64,000 nucleotides of DNA from Sorangiineae bacterium NIC37A_2 (GCA_002085155.1 NASX01000004.1:1-64000), one strand, 5' to 3'. Shown: positions 36,323 through 46,363, counted from the first letter of the stretch. Program-made: numbers and translations. Notes: a model not told the origin generated them from the letters alone.

Positions 36323-38620
36323 GTGCGGAAATGGACCTGGGCCACCCTCCTGGTTTTGGGGCTCCTCGGCGGACTCGGGTTCGCCCTGGTCCGCCCGGCG
36401 ATCCGGAGTGTCGCGGTCTCTCTCGCGGAGCGGGAGGGGCTCGTCCTTCGTTTCTCGGAGATGGAGCTCGGCGCTTCGAGCGTGACCCTGAAGGACGTGC
36501 GGCTCTCCCCGAAGACGAGCGGCTTTTTGGACGCGCGCTTTGATCAGGTCCGGGTGGGACTCGGCTGGTCGGCGCCGCGGCTCCGCTCGCTCTGGGTCGA
36601 AGGGGGCCGAGTCGTCCTTCGCGGGAGCGTCGACGAGGTCCAAGATGGATACCGGGCGCTCCGGGGCTCGCGCGCGAGCTCCCCGGCTGGCTCCAGCGGA
36701 GCAGGGGGACGCTTTGTCCGCGTGCACAATGTGAAGCTCGTTTGGCACGACGCTCTCGAGCCCGGCGTGGCCCAAGAGCTCACAGGGTTAGAGGTCGAGC
36801 GGGGACCGGGAGGACAGCGCGCCGGCGCCGATCGAGTGGAGCTGCGCGCCGGGTCAACGCGACTCCAAGTTGCGGGTTTGCTCCTCGGATTCTCGGCGGA
36901 TCGCTCTCGGATTGAGGCTCTGAGCGCCAGCGAAGCCAAGGTCATCTACGAGCTCGGAGAACAAGAGCAGTCCGGGGATACAAAGGACGCGGTTCAGCCT
37001 CGTGACGCGAAGCTCGCCCCGCCGCCTAACGGAAAAACCCCTGAGAAAGGTCTTCTCCAGCGCTTCCGCCTGCGACCGGAGCTGCCGAAGAAGGTCGCGC
37101 TCGCGCTCCAAGGCGTACGCACTCAGGCGCTGCCGCGCCTCCCCGAACGAGCGAGCATCGAGCGGCTCTGGGTCACTGTGCATCGAGGGCTCGAGCGCCT
37201 CGAAGTCGGGCCAGGTCATCTGTCGGCGGAGAAGAAGGATGGGGCGCTCAAGCTCTCTTTTTCCCCGGGAGAGGACGCGAAGGGGACGCCCCTCTCGGTA
37301 GAGCTCGACGTTCCTCTCAGCGCTGGAGAGATCTCGGCGACGATCGCGGGGGGCCCGATCACGTTCCGCGAGCTCGGGCTCGAGGAGGGCGCCTTTGGAG
37401 TTCGTGGTGTCCACTCGACGGAGCTGACTGGAAAGGTGCGAGGCACGCTTGGCGCCGATGCTGATGCGCTCTCCGTGAGCGGGACCCTGGAGCTCGAGCG
37501 ACTCCAGCTCGACGATCCGAGGATCGCGCCGGAGCCTCTGCAATTCCCCCGCCTCAGCTGGGGCGGGGAGCTCCGGATGCGCCTCGACGGGTCGGAGTTC
37601 TCGCTCAAGGACGGGGAAATGCGGCTCGGGGAGGCGCGTTTCTTGAGCCAGATCTCCTTCCAGAGAGACGCAGACACGGCTCAGCTCGCCTTGAAGCTCA
37701 CAATTCCCCAGCTCGCGTGCTCGTCGCTCTTGGGCGCCGCTCCGCCTGGGCTGCTCGGGAGTGCTCGAGAGATTGGATTGAGCGGCACGTTCGCCCTCGA
37801 CACGGAGGCGCAGTTCGACACCGCGAAGCCCTCCAAGATGAATGTGGCCTTTCGGCTGGAGAACAATTGTCGGGTCGAGCGGGTCCCGGCGGCGCTCGCC
37901 CCTGAACAGTTCAAGAAGCCCTTCACGCGCACAGTGCCCGGGCCCGAGGCGCTTCCGATGCTCGTCGAATCGGGTCCCGGTTCTGCCTCTTGGACACCCT
38001 ACGAGTCGATTTCTCCTTATTTCGAGACAGCTCTGCTCGTCACCGAAGACGGACGCTTCTTCCATCACCGGGGCTTCGACCCTCGCGCCATCGAGAGCTC
38101 CATTCGCGACAATGTCGTATCTGGAGCTTTCGTGCGCGGCGCCAGCACGATCTCGATGCAGCTCGCCAAGAACCTCTACCTGGGTCGAGAGAAGGTACTT
38201 GCGCGGAAGGGGAGGGAAGCCCTCCTCACGATGGTGCTCGAGCAGGCCTTCGACAAGCGGAAGCTCCTCGAGCTCTACATGAACGTCGTCGAGCTTGGCC
38301 CGGGCGTTTACGGCGTAAAATCGGCGGCGAGCTATTATTTTAATACGACGCCGGACCGGCTCACGATCGCGCAGTGCTTCTTTTTGGCTTCGATTTTGCC
38401 GTCTCCGAAGAAACAACACTTCGAGTCCGACGGGCGGATCTCCAAGGCCCGCCGGGCTTACCTCGAAAAGTTGATGCGCATCGCTCACGACCGAGACCGC
38501 CTGAGCTCGACGGAGCTGGAGCGAGCTCTCGCCGAAGAGCTCGTCCTCGGCCGGCCCGACACGGGAGGTTTCTTAGCGGCACCAGGAGCGACGGAGAGTT
38601 CGCCTGAGGAGGCGTTATGA
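36323..38620 (+). CDS. AsmA-like N-terminal region fused to GT51 peptidoglycan transglycosylase domain
   Basis: GT51: LLVTEDGRFFHHRGFDPRAIESSIRDN, RGASTISMQLAKNLYLGREKVLARKGREALLTMVLEQAFDKRKLLELYMNVVELGPGVYG. Confidence 0.85.
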   Translation: MRKWTWATLLVLGLLGGLGFALVRPAIRSVAVSLAEREGLVLRFSEMELGASSVTLKDVRLSPKTSGFLDARFDQVRVGLGWSAPRLRSLWVEGGRVVLRGSVDEVQDGYRALRGSRASSPAGSSGAGGRFVRVHNVKLVWHDALEPGVAQELTGLEVERGPGGQRAGADRVELRAGSTRLQVAGLLLGFSADRSRIEALSASEAKVIYELGEQEQSGDTKDAVQPRDAKLAPPPNGKTPEKGLLQRFRLRPELPKKVALALQGVRTQALPRLPERASIERLWVTVHRGLERLEVGPGHLSAEKKDGALKLSFSPGEDAKGTPLSVELDVPLSAGEISATIAGGPITFRELGLEEGAFGVRGVHSTELTGKVRGTLGADADALSVSGTLELERLQLDDPRIAPEPLQFPRLSWGGELRMRLDGSEFSLKDGEMRLGEARFLSQISFQRDADTAQLALKLTIPQLACSSLLGAAPPGLLGSAREIGLSGTFALDTEAQFDTAKPSKMNVAFRLENNCRVERVPAALAPEQFKKPFTRTVPGPEALPMLVESGPGSASWTPYESISPYFETALLVTEDGRFFHHRGFDPRAIESSIRDNVVSGAFVRGASTISMQLAKNLYLGREKVLARKGREALLTMVLEQAFDKRKLLELYMNVVELGPGVYGVKSAASYYFNTTPDRLTIAQCFFLASILPSPKKQHFESDGRISKARRAYLEKLMRIAHDRDRLSSTELERALAEELVLGRPDTGGFLAAPGATESSPEEAL

Positions 38621-39084
38621 GCGAGCTCGACGAAGAGTATATGCGGCTCGCCCTCGAGGAGGCCCGAGCTGCGGCCCTCGTGGGCGATGTTCCGGTCGGC
38701 GCCGTGATTGTCGCTGAGGACGGCACGGAGCTCGGTCGAGGCCGGAACCTGCGGGAACTGGAAGGGGATCCGACGGCTCACGCCGAGATTGTCGCGCTGC
38801 GCGCGGCTTCTCGAGCTCTGGGGCACTGGCGCGTCGAAGGGACCCTCTATGTGACCCTCGAACCCTGTTTGATGTGCGCTGGGGCGCTTGTGAACGCTCG
38901 CATCCAGCGCGTCGTGTTCGGAGCCTTTGACCCCAAGGGAGGGGCGACCGGCTCTCTCTATCAAATTCATAACGACGCGCGACTGAACCACCGTTTTGAG
39001 GTCACCCCTGGCGTGCTCGCTGAGGACTCGGTGCGCCTCCTCCAGGAGTTTTTTCGCCGCCTGCGCGCGGAAGGGCAGAAATAG
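38617..39084 (+). CDS. tadA: tRNA-specific adenosine deaminase
   Basis: HAEIVALR and PCLMCAGAL zinc motifs; PVGAVIV; ATGA overlap. Confidence 0.94.
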   Translation: MSELDEEYMRLALEEARAAALVGDVPVGAVIVAEDGTELGRGRNLRELEGDPTAHAEIVALRAASRALGHWRVEGTLYVTLEPCLMCAGALVNARIQRVVFGAFDPKGGATGSLYQIHNDARLNHRFEVTPGVLAEDSVRLLQEFFRRLRAEGQK

Positions 39085-39205
39085 CGCACAGAAGGCGTTT
39101 CAAGCCCCGCAGATCCTGGGATTTTGGGGGCTGTTCAGTGCTATCCACTGAACACTTTTACGCTTTTGCCTACCTGAACGATCGGGAGGCAACATTTCAT
39201 CAGTT

Positions 39206-39253
39206 CCCCAACATATTGGTTGACCTACCGAGCCGATGCCCAATATATTGGGC
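39206..39253. promoter_or_regulatory. pair of NrdR-box-like palindromes (CCCCAACATATTGGTT and GCCCAATATATTGGGC)
   Basis: Two related palindromes, centres 32 bp apart, upstream of nrdA. Confidence 0.7.
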
Positions 39254-39603
39254 GGGCTCGTCGGTGCTGAGCGCGGGTTCAGAGGCCCGGTTCGTGCACG
39301 CGGGGAGCCGTGGAGAACGAATTCTCATGCTTACGGAAGTAGCCTGAACCGGCTTCCTAGATCCGTTCGAAGTGAAATTCTCTTCGGACAGAAATAGACG
39401 TCGGGCCTCAGATTCCGCCTCTCCAGAGAGAGCGGAAGCGGAGCGAAAAGAAGTCGATTCAAAAAGCCTAGCCTCGCACCCCACCCCCGGGTGCGGAGAT
39501 TGGTTTCATATTCTCTTTTGACGATTTTCGGAGAGCGGAAGACGACATTGACAGGAAATGGACGAGGTTCTGCTGGGATCTCCGTCCATGTGGGGAAAAG
39601 AGG

Positions 39604-42111
39604 GTGAAGGAAATGGCGATCAGCGAAGCGAAGGTGCGAGAGGTAGAGTCGACCCAGGGTGAGTCTTCATTAGAGTCCCCCCCGGCGAAGCGTAAGCCGC
39701 CAGCCCTAGATACGCGACGAGACGTCGCGCCCACTCAGATGCGTGTTCAAAAGAGAAATGGTGATTTCGAACCGGTTAACCTGGACAAGATCGTCCGTGC
39801 GGTGAGCCGTTGTTGTGTCGGCCTTCGTCGGGTCGACGCGCTGCGGGTCGCGACGAAGACGATCAGTGGCCTCTATGATGGAGCCACGACCCAGGAGCTG
39901 GATGAGCTGTCGATCCAGACGGCCGCTTCCCTCACGGCCGAAGAGCCCGAGTACGCGCAGCTTGCCGCGCGTTTGCTCGCCCAGACCATCGAGAAAGAAG
40001 TCGAGAACCAGAACCTCCACTCCTTCTCCCAGTCGATCGAGCGGGGCGCTGAGCTCGGCCTGATCGGCAACCGCCTGCGCGATTTCGTTCGGTCGCACGC
40101 GCGCAAGTTGAACGACGCTGTTGATCCCCTCGGTGAGGAGCGCTTCGAGTACTTCGGTCTGCGTACAGTGTACGACCGTTACCTCCTGAAGCACCCGAAG
40201 ACCCGTAAGGTCATCGAGACGCCCCAGTACTTCTTCCTGCGCGTCGCCTGCGCCCTCTCGCCGGACGTGCCCGAAGCTCTCGAGCTCTACGGGCTCCTTT
40301 CGCGGCTCGAGTACCTGCCGAGCTCGCCGACCCTGTTCAACGCGGGCACGAAGCACGAACAGCTCTCCTCCTGCTTCCTCCTCGACTCCCCCGCGGATCA
40401 CCTCGAGGACATCTACAAGCGCTACACGGACGTCGCGATGCTCTCGAAGTTCTCGGGCGGCATTGGTCTCGCGTACCACCGCGTGCGGAGCCGCGGTTCT
40501 CTCATCGAGAGCACCAACGGTCACTCGAACGGCATCGTTCCTTGGCTCAAGACCCTCGACGCGAGCGTCGCCGCTGTGAACCAGGGCGGAAAGCGCAAGG
40601 GCGCTTGTTGCGTTTACCTCGAGACCTGGCACGCGGACATCGAGGAGTTCCTCGAGCTCCGCGACAACACGGGTGACGAAGCGCGCCGCACGCACAACCT
40701 GAACTTCGCGAACTGGGTCAGCGACCTGTTCATGAAGCGCGTCGAGAGCGGTGAAGACTGGTCTCTCTTCGATCCGAAGGACGTCCCTGACTTCCCCGAC
40801 CTCTACGGGGAGGAGTTCGAGAAGCGTTACCTCGAAGCAGAAGCCGCCGGCCTCGCCAAGAAGAAGATCCCCGCCCGCGACCTGTACGGGCGCATGATGC
40901 GGGCCCTGGCCCAGACCGGAAACGGCTGGATGACCTTCAAGGACAAGTCGAACCGCGCTTGCAATCAAACGGCTCTTCCCGGCCGCACCGTGCACCTGTC
41001 GAACCTGTGCACCGAGATCATCGAGGTCACCTCGGCGAACGAGACGGCCGTGTGCAATCTTGGGTCCGTGAACCTCGCGCGCCACACGCGTACCAATGAG
41101 GATGGACGGGTCGAGGTCGACTTCGAGAAGCTCGGTCGGACCGTGCGTCGCGCAGTCCGTCAGCTCGATTCAGTGATCGACCTGAACTACTACCCGATCG
41201 AGTCGACCCGCGCGTCCAACGAGGTTTGGCGACCGGTGGGCCTCGGGCTCATGGGTCTGCAGGATGTCTTCTTCCAGATGCGTGTGCCCTTCGATTCGGA
41301 GGAAGCGCGCAAGGTCTCCCAGAAGATCAGCGAGGTCATCTACTTCTACGCGCTCTCGGAGTCCGTCGAGCTCGCACGGGTCCACGGCCCGCACGCGCGT
41401 TTCCCCGAGACGCGTGCTGCGCGCGGTGAGCTCCAGTTCGACGCCTGGGGTGTTCAGCCGACCACCGATCTCGACTGGGAAGGGCTGCGCGCGGAGATCC
41501 AGAAGGTGGGCCTTCGCAACTCGCTGCTCGTCGCGATCGCCCCGACCGCTACGATCGCCTCGATCGCCGGTTGTTACGAGTGCATCGAGCCGCAGGTGTC
41601 GAACCTGTTCAAGCGCGAGACGCTCTCGGGTGACTTCCTTCAGGTCAACCGTTACCTGGTGCGTGAGCTCGAGTCCCTCGGCATGTGGAACGAGTCGATG
41701 CGCCAGAAGCTGAAGCTGGGTGAAGGCTCGATCCAGGACGTGGCGGGGCTGCCCGATGACCTGAAGCTCATCTATCGGACCGCTTGGGAACTCCCGATGC
41801 GTAGCCTGATCGATATGGCCGCCGATCGTGGCGCCTTCATCGACCAGAGCCAGTCGCTGAACCTGTTCGCCGAGAGCCCGAACATTGGCCGTCTCTCCTC
41901 GATGTACATGTACGCGTGGAAGAAGGGCCTGAAGACGACCTATTACCTCCGAAGCCGTCCGGCCACGCGCATCGCGAAGGCTACGGTGGACGGTTTTGGT
42001 AAGGAGGAAAAGAACCCGGCACCTGCTCCGGCTCCGTTTGACGCCGAAAAGGCTCAGGCTGCCATCGTTTGCTCCCTCGAGAACCCCGAGAGTTGTGAGG
42101 CTTGTCAATGA
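39604..42111 (+). CDS. nrdA: ribonucleoside-diphosphate reductase subunit alpha (class I); alternative ATG at 39613
   Basis: ATP-cone N-terminus (VQKRNGDFEPVNLDKIVRAV); NQGGKRKGACCVYLETWHADIEEFLELR; C-terminal CEACQ. Confidence 0.95.
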   Translation: MKEMAISEAKVREVESTQGESSLESPPAKRKPPALDTRRDVAPTQMRVQKRNGDFEPVNLDKIVRAVSRCCVGLRRVDALRVATKTISGLYDGATTQELDELSIQTAASLTAEEPEYAQLAARLLAQTIEKEVENQNLHSFSQSIERGAELGLIGNRLRDFVRSHARKLNDAVDPLGEERFEYFGLRTVYDRYLLKHPKTRKVIETPQYFFLRVACALSPDVPEALELYGLLSRLEYLPSSPTLFNAGTKHEQLSSCFLLDSPADHLEDIYKRYTDVAMLSKFSGGIGLAYHRVRSRGSLIESTNGHSNGIVPWLKTLDASVAAVNQGGKRKGACCVYLETWHADIEEFLELRDNTGDEARRTHNLNFANWVSDLFMKRVESGEDWSLFDPKDVPDFPDLYGEEFEKRYLEAEAAGLAKKKIPARDLYGRMMRALAQTGNGWMTFKDKSNRACNQTALPGRTVHLSNLCTEIIEVTSANETAVCNLGSVNLARHTRTNEDGRVEVDFEKLGRTVRRAVRQLDSVIDLNYYPIESTRASNEVWRPVGLGLMGLQDVFFQMRVPFDSEEARKVSQKISEVIYFYALSESVELARVHGPHARFPETRAARGELQFDAWGVQPTTDLDWEGLRAEIQKVGLRNSLLVAIAPTATIASIAGCYECIEPQVSNLFKRETLSGDFLQVNRYLVRELESLGMWNESMRQKLKLGEGSIQDVAGLPDDLKLIYRTAWELPMRSLIDMAADRGAFIDQSQSLNLFAESPNIGRLSSMYMYAWKKGLKTTYYLRSRPATRIAKATVDGFGKEEKNPAPAPAPFDAEKAQAAIVCSLENPESCEACQ

Positions 42112-43238
42112 AAACCCCTGGCGCTGCTCCGACTGAGGATTTTTCGGATATGGATTTGCCCGCCGTACCGGCGAAGCAGGACGAAGTACGTCATTCTGGA
42201 ATTCGAATGAGACCATCGATCGCACCGAGCGAAGGGGCGCCGCTCCTCGAGCCAGGCATGAGCCTGACGCTGCGTCCGATGCGCTACCCGGTCTTTTTCG
42301 ACATGTACCGGGACGCCATCAAGAACACCTGGACGGTCGAAGAAGTCGACTTCTCGACGGACACCGGAGACCTCCGCACGCGCATGAGCCCCGCCGAGAC
42401 GCACCTGATCCAGCGTCTTGTGGCCTTCTTCGCGACCGGAGATTCCATCGTCGCGAACAACCTGGTGCTGAACCTCTACAAGCACATCAACGCTCCCGAG
42501 GCTCGGCTCTATCTCTCGCGTCAGCTCTTCGAAGAGGCGCTCCACGTTCAGTTCTACCTGACGCTCCTCGACACCTACCTACCGAATCCGGAGGAGCGCG
42601 CGGCGGCCTTTGCGGCCATCGACAACATCCCGAGCATCCGCAAGAAGGCGGAGTTCTGCTTCAAGTGGATCGACTCGATCCAAGATCTGCACAAGCTCGA
42701 GTCCCGTCAGGACCGGCGTCAGTTCCTCCTGAACCTGATCTGCTTCGCTGCGTGCATCGAAGGCCTCTTCTTCTTCGGCGCATTCGCCTACGTCTACTTC
42801 CTGCGCAGCCGCGGTTTGCTCCACGGCCTCGCGGCGGGAACGAACTGGGTGTTCCGCGACGAGAGCGGCCACATGGCGTTCGCCTTCGAGGTGGTCGACA
42901 CTGTGCGCAAGGAAGAGCCGGACCTCTTTGATGAGAAGCTCGAAGAGCAGATCCGCGAGATGATCGCCGAGGCGATCGAATGTGAGATGCAGTTCGCTGA
43001 GGATTTGCTTGGTGGAGGCGTGTCGGGCTTGTCTCTGAACGACATGCGCACCTACCTCGAGTTCCTCGCCGATCAGCGCCTCGCGCGCCTTGGTCTCGCC
43101 CGCTCCTACAACAAGAAGAACCCCTTCTCGTTCATGGATCTTCAGGACGTGCAGGAGCTCGCGAACTTCTTCGAGCGCCGCGTCAGCGCCTATCAGGTGG
43201 GCGTGACGGGCGAAGTCGAATTCGACATGGACTTCTGA
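42108..43238 (+). CDS. nrdB: ribonucleoside-diphosphate reductase subunit beta
   Basis: Diiron ligands and Tyr region (EEALHVQFYLTLLD); ATGA overlap with nrdA. Confidence 0.94.
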   Translation: MKTPGAAPTEDFSDMDLPAVPAKQDEVRHSGIRMRPSIAPSEGAPLLEPGMSLTLRPMRYPVFFDMYRDAIKNTWTVEEVDFSTDTGDLRTRMSPAETHLIQRLVAFFATGDSIVANNLVLNLYKHINAPEARLYLSRQLFEEALHVQFYLTLLDTYLPNPEERAAAFAAIDNIPSIRKKAEFCFKWIDSIQDLHKLESRQDRRQFLLNLICFAACIEGLFFFGAFAYVYFLRSRGLLHGLAAGTNWVFRDESGHMAFAFEVVDTVRKEEPDLFDEKLEEQIREMIAEAIECEMQFAEDLLGGGVSGLSLNDMRTYLEFLADQRLARLGLARSYNKKNPFSFMDLQDVQELANFFERRVSAYQVGVTGEVEFDMDF

Positions 43239-43266
43239 GGGTCACTCTCCCTCGCTCACGAGATAG

Positions 43267-43300
43267 ATCCTCGAGCTCGGCTCGGGGATTTGTCTTTTTT
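43267..43300 (+). terminator. rho-independent terminator of nrdAB
   Basis: ATCCTCGAGC-TCG-GCTCGGGGAT then TTGTCTTTTTT. Confidence 0.88.
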
Positions 43301-43361
43301 GTGGGCCCCCTCCCCGCCGTCCTCGCGCGTCCGCTCAGCGCGTCCGCGCTCCGGGCGGCGG

Positions 43362-43553
43362 GTGCTCCCCCTGACGGTCTCTCGCCGCGGCGCCTCTTCT
43401 TCGACCCACCAGGCGCTCCGCGCGCCTCCGCGCCTCCACGCGCGCCAGAGACCTCCCGCGCGCCTCTCCGCGCGCCAGAGATCTCCCGCGCGCCCCCGCG
43501 CGCTCCGCGCGCTCCCCCCCTGAGGGCCCCGGCGAGAGACCGTGGGGGAGCAC
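43362..43553. repeat. long inverted repeat (~33-nt arms) around ~125 bp of low-complexity CGCGCC/CTCCCGCG repeats
   Basis: GTGCTCCCCCTGACGGTCTCTCGCCGCGG (43362-) vs reverse complement GTGCTCCCCCACGGTCTCTCGCCGGGG (43553-). Confidence 0.85.
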
Positions 43554-43565
43554 TACGAAAGCGGG

Positions 43566-44882
43566 TCAGCTCTCCGTGCTCGACGCGCGGTGGAGCTCAG
43601 TCGGGACCCGCACAAGGAGCGCCTGGATGCGCCTCGGCGTAGCTTCGACGATCTCGAACTCGATCCCCTCAGGATTCACGAGCTTCTCTCCCACACTTGG
43701 GATCTTTCCTGCGAGCGCCAGGCAGTAGCCCGCGATGGTCGAGAACGAGCCATCTTCGGGCAGTTCGAGGGAAAGAGCGCGATTGACGGCTCGGACTGGA
43801 GCTGTGCCGAGAACTTTCGCGAGCCCGGGCCCTTGGATCAGGATTTCCTCGGGGAGAAGGCGGCTGTGCTCGCTTTGGATCTCGCCGACGAAGGCTTCGA
43901 GCACATCCTCAAGCGTCACGATTCCGGCCATCCCTCCCGTTTCGTCGACCACGATGGCCATCGGCTGCGTGTCTCGCATGGTCTCGAGGAGCTGAACGGC
44001 GCGCTGATGTTCAGGTAGGAAACGAGGCTGACGCATGATGCGTCCTAGCTCGAGCTTCCCCTCTGCTAGGAGCTGAGTCAGCATGTCTTTCACCGCGACG
44101 TAACCCACAACGTTCTCACGGCTCCCGGAGTACACGGGGAAACGAGTGAAACGCATCGTCTCGAGGATGGCGCGCAGGTCGGCGTCACTCATGTCGAGGG
44201 AGAGCATCACGACGTCCTGGCGCGGAATCATGAGATCAGCGGCCGTAAGCTCGGCCAGCTCGAGAGCTCGATCGGCGATGTCGCCGACTTTGGGATGGAT
44301 CGTGGCGGCGCTCGCCGCGCCGCGGACGAGCTCTTGGAGCTCTTCGGTGGAGTACCTCGCTTCCGTGAAGTTCGTCCGATCTCCGAGCGGACGGAGGACA
44401 GTGTTGGCGCTTGCTGTGAGAAGCCAGACGACGGGGCGGGCGAGCCAGGAGAGTCCGAGGAGCGGCCTGGCGACCCAGAGCGCGTACCGCTCCGCAGCGT
44501 TGAGAGCGAGGGATTTGGGGACCAGTTCGCCGAGGACGATCGAAAGATAGGAAACGACCGCGACCACCCCAGAGACGGCGACTGTCTTTGCCTGTTCACC
44601 GATCCAAGGAATCTCAGCCAAGGCGGGCGTCAGGTCTTGAGCGATCGAGGCGCCGCCAAAGGCCGCGGCGGTCGCGCTGACCATGGTGATGCCAATCTGT
44701 ACGGTCGCGAGGAACCGCTCGGAGTTGTCCTTGAGGAGCAGGACGGCGCGAGCGTCCGCGCTCCCATGTTCCGCGAGTTCGACCATCCGCGTCTTACGGA
44801 CTGAGACGATGGCGATCTCCGCCCCGGCGAAAACTCCGTTGGCGAGGATGAGCGCGACAATGATGAGAAGCTCAAAGGTCAC
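43566..44882 (-). CDS. CNNM/DUF21 - CBS pair - CorC_HlyC domain protein (hemolysin-family transporter)
   Basis: ANGVFAGAEIAIVSVRKTRMVEL; SIVLGELVPKSLAL; CBS PVYSGSRENVVGYVAVKDML; C-terminal SFSTIAGYCLALAGKIPSVGE. Confidence 0.92.
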   Translation of the reverse strand: MTFELLIIVALILANGVFAGAEIAIVSVRKTRMVELAEHGSADARAVLLLKDNSERFLATVQIGITMVSATAAAFGGASIAQDLTPALAEIPWIGEQAKTVAVSGVVAVVSYLSIVLGELVPKSLALNAAERYALWVARPLLGLSWLARPVVWLLTASANTVLRPLGDRTNFTEARYSTEELQELVRGAASAATIHPKVGDIADRALELAELTAADLMIPRQDVVMLSLDMSDADLRAILETMRFTRFPVYSGSRENVVGYVAVKDMLTQLLAEGKLELGRIMRQPRFLPEHQRAVQLLETMRDTQPMAIVVDETGGMAGIVTLEDVLEAFVGEIQSEHSRLLPEEILIQGPGLAKVLGTAPVRAVNRALSLELPEDGSFSTIAGYCLALAGKIPSVGEKLVNPEGIEFEIVEATPRRIQALLVRVPTELHRASSTES

Positions 44883-44977
44883 GGCATTGCCCGCGCTACC
44901 GTGAACATGGGGCGGGCGCTAGAGGGCCCGGCTGACCCGAGGACCAGCCGGGATGAACGCGGGGCGCGCAGGGGGGC

Positions 44978-46237
44978 TCAATAGGACGTATCTTCGAGCA
45001 AATCCGGAGGCACGGGCTCACCGGTCAAACTCTTCAGGAACGCCACGAGGTCGGCTTTCTGAGCGGGAGTGAGGCCGAGCGGGACGATGGCCGGCGACTT
45101 GGTGCCCGCGGAGGGTGTGTCGCCGCCTCGATCATAGAACTCGACGACGTCCTCCAGGGTCGCGAGTTGGCCCGCGTGCATATAGGGCGCTGTTTCCGCC
45201 ACGCCACGGAGCGACGGCGTGCGGAAGACACCGCGCTGCGCCTCATTGCTTGCGTCGAGTCCTTCGAGAAGGCTCGCCCCGAACTCAGGATCGTCGCTGA
45301 AGGCACCGCTGGCATTGAGCGTGGAGCTGAGCAAGCCTGGGAGATCACCGATGCGCCCGTTGTCGACCCCTGGCGTGTTCGGGCCCGATTGGGCGACGCC
45401 AATGTTGTGGAAGCGATCGTCGGAAAAGTGAGTCCCGTCGTGGCACGTTGCGCAGCGGCCCGGTCCCACGAAGACCTCAAATCCCCGTACTTCGCTGTCC
45501 GTGAAGAGCTCATAGTCGCCCGCTGCGAAGCGGTCGAAGCGCGAGCTTCTGCTGATGAGGAGGCGGGTATAGGCCGCGAGGGACTTGCTATAGTTCACGA
45601 AGATCCGCGTCACGAGATCCTTGTGGGCCGGATCCAGGTCGTCCCAGTCCGGTTGAGACGGCCTTCCGGTCGCCGGTAGCGTCGCGATGACATCGGGGAG
45701 AGGTCCGAACTCTGTGCCGAAGACGGCGTCGTAGTCGTCTGCGTACTTGTCGTAGATCACGTGAGCCACTTGGAGTCGGGAGGAGTTCATGATCACTGGG
45801 CTCTCGGTGACGGGCATCGGTAGCTCCCAAGGACGCGAGAAGACTTCGCCCGCTTGACCGAGATCGCTGTTAGTGGCGAGTGGGCCCGAGAAGTCCGGAT
45901 CAAAGAAGAACATTTGGCCGAGCCCCGCCGCTCCGGGATCGTCCGCGTAAGCGTTGGTGGGGTCAGGGGGTACCTCTTCGAGGGGAGAAAAATCCGAGAG
46001 CGCGGCGCACAGCTCTTCGCTCAAACGACCACCACAAGGTTCGCTCGCGCCGCCTTCTCCCCCCGATCCCGTCTGTCCCCCCGCGGGCCCGCCCCCGGAG
46101 GCTGAGCTGCCCCCCGCCTCTGCTCCCGCCATCGACTCTTCGCCGCCTGTCGCGCGCGCTCCTCCTGTCGCGCGGGCGCCGCCAGCGGCCTTGCCACCAG
46201 AACCGCCATCGGAGGAACGTCCTCCCGTGGACGGGCG
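44978..46237 (-). pseudogene. MauG/cytochrome c peroxidase-like protein, apparently truncated (no signal peptide, N-terminal heme segment missing)
   Basis: Single CxxCH (CATCHDGTHFSDDRFHNIG); FRTPSLRGVAETAPYMHAGQLATLEDVVEFYDRGG; linker preceded in frame by TAA. Confidence 0.65.
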
Positions 46238-46363
46238 TTAGAAGAAGCCATCGATCTGATGGCCCGCTACCAGCTTGGCCGTCGACCGGGCAGCGAGGAG
46301 AACCACTCGATCGCCGAGTTCTTGAAGACGCTCACAGGGCGTTACCGAGGAAAGCCAATATGA
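46237..46363 (+). pseudogene. C-terminal remnant of a cytochrome c peroxidase-like gene
   Basis: Frame reads ALEEAIDLMARYQLGRRPGSEENHSIAEFLKTLTGRYRGKPI*, a typical CCP C-terminus with no N-terminal part. Confidence 0.65.

Noticed and set aside
36854-38488. 544-aa minus-strand ORF
   Set aside because: Antisense shadow of the AsmA-GT51 gene; no recognisable domain.
39706-41085. 459-aa minus-strand ORF
   Set aside because: Antisense shadow of nrdA typical of GC-rich third-position bias.
42108-43238. Unusual tyrosine-less NrdB (class Ic/Ie)
   Set aside because: Aligning EEALHVQFY with the E. coli ETIHSRSY region retains a Tyr at the radical position and the diiron ligands, so an ordinary class I beta subunit is the simplest reading.
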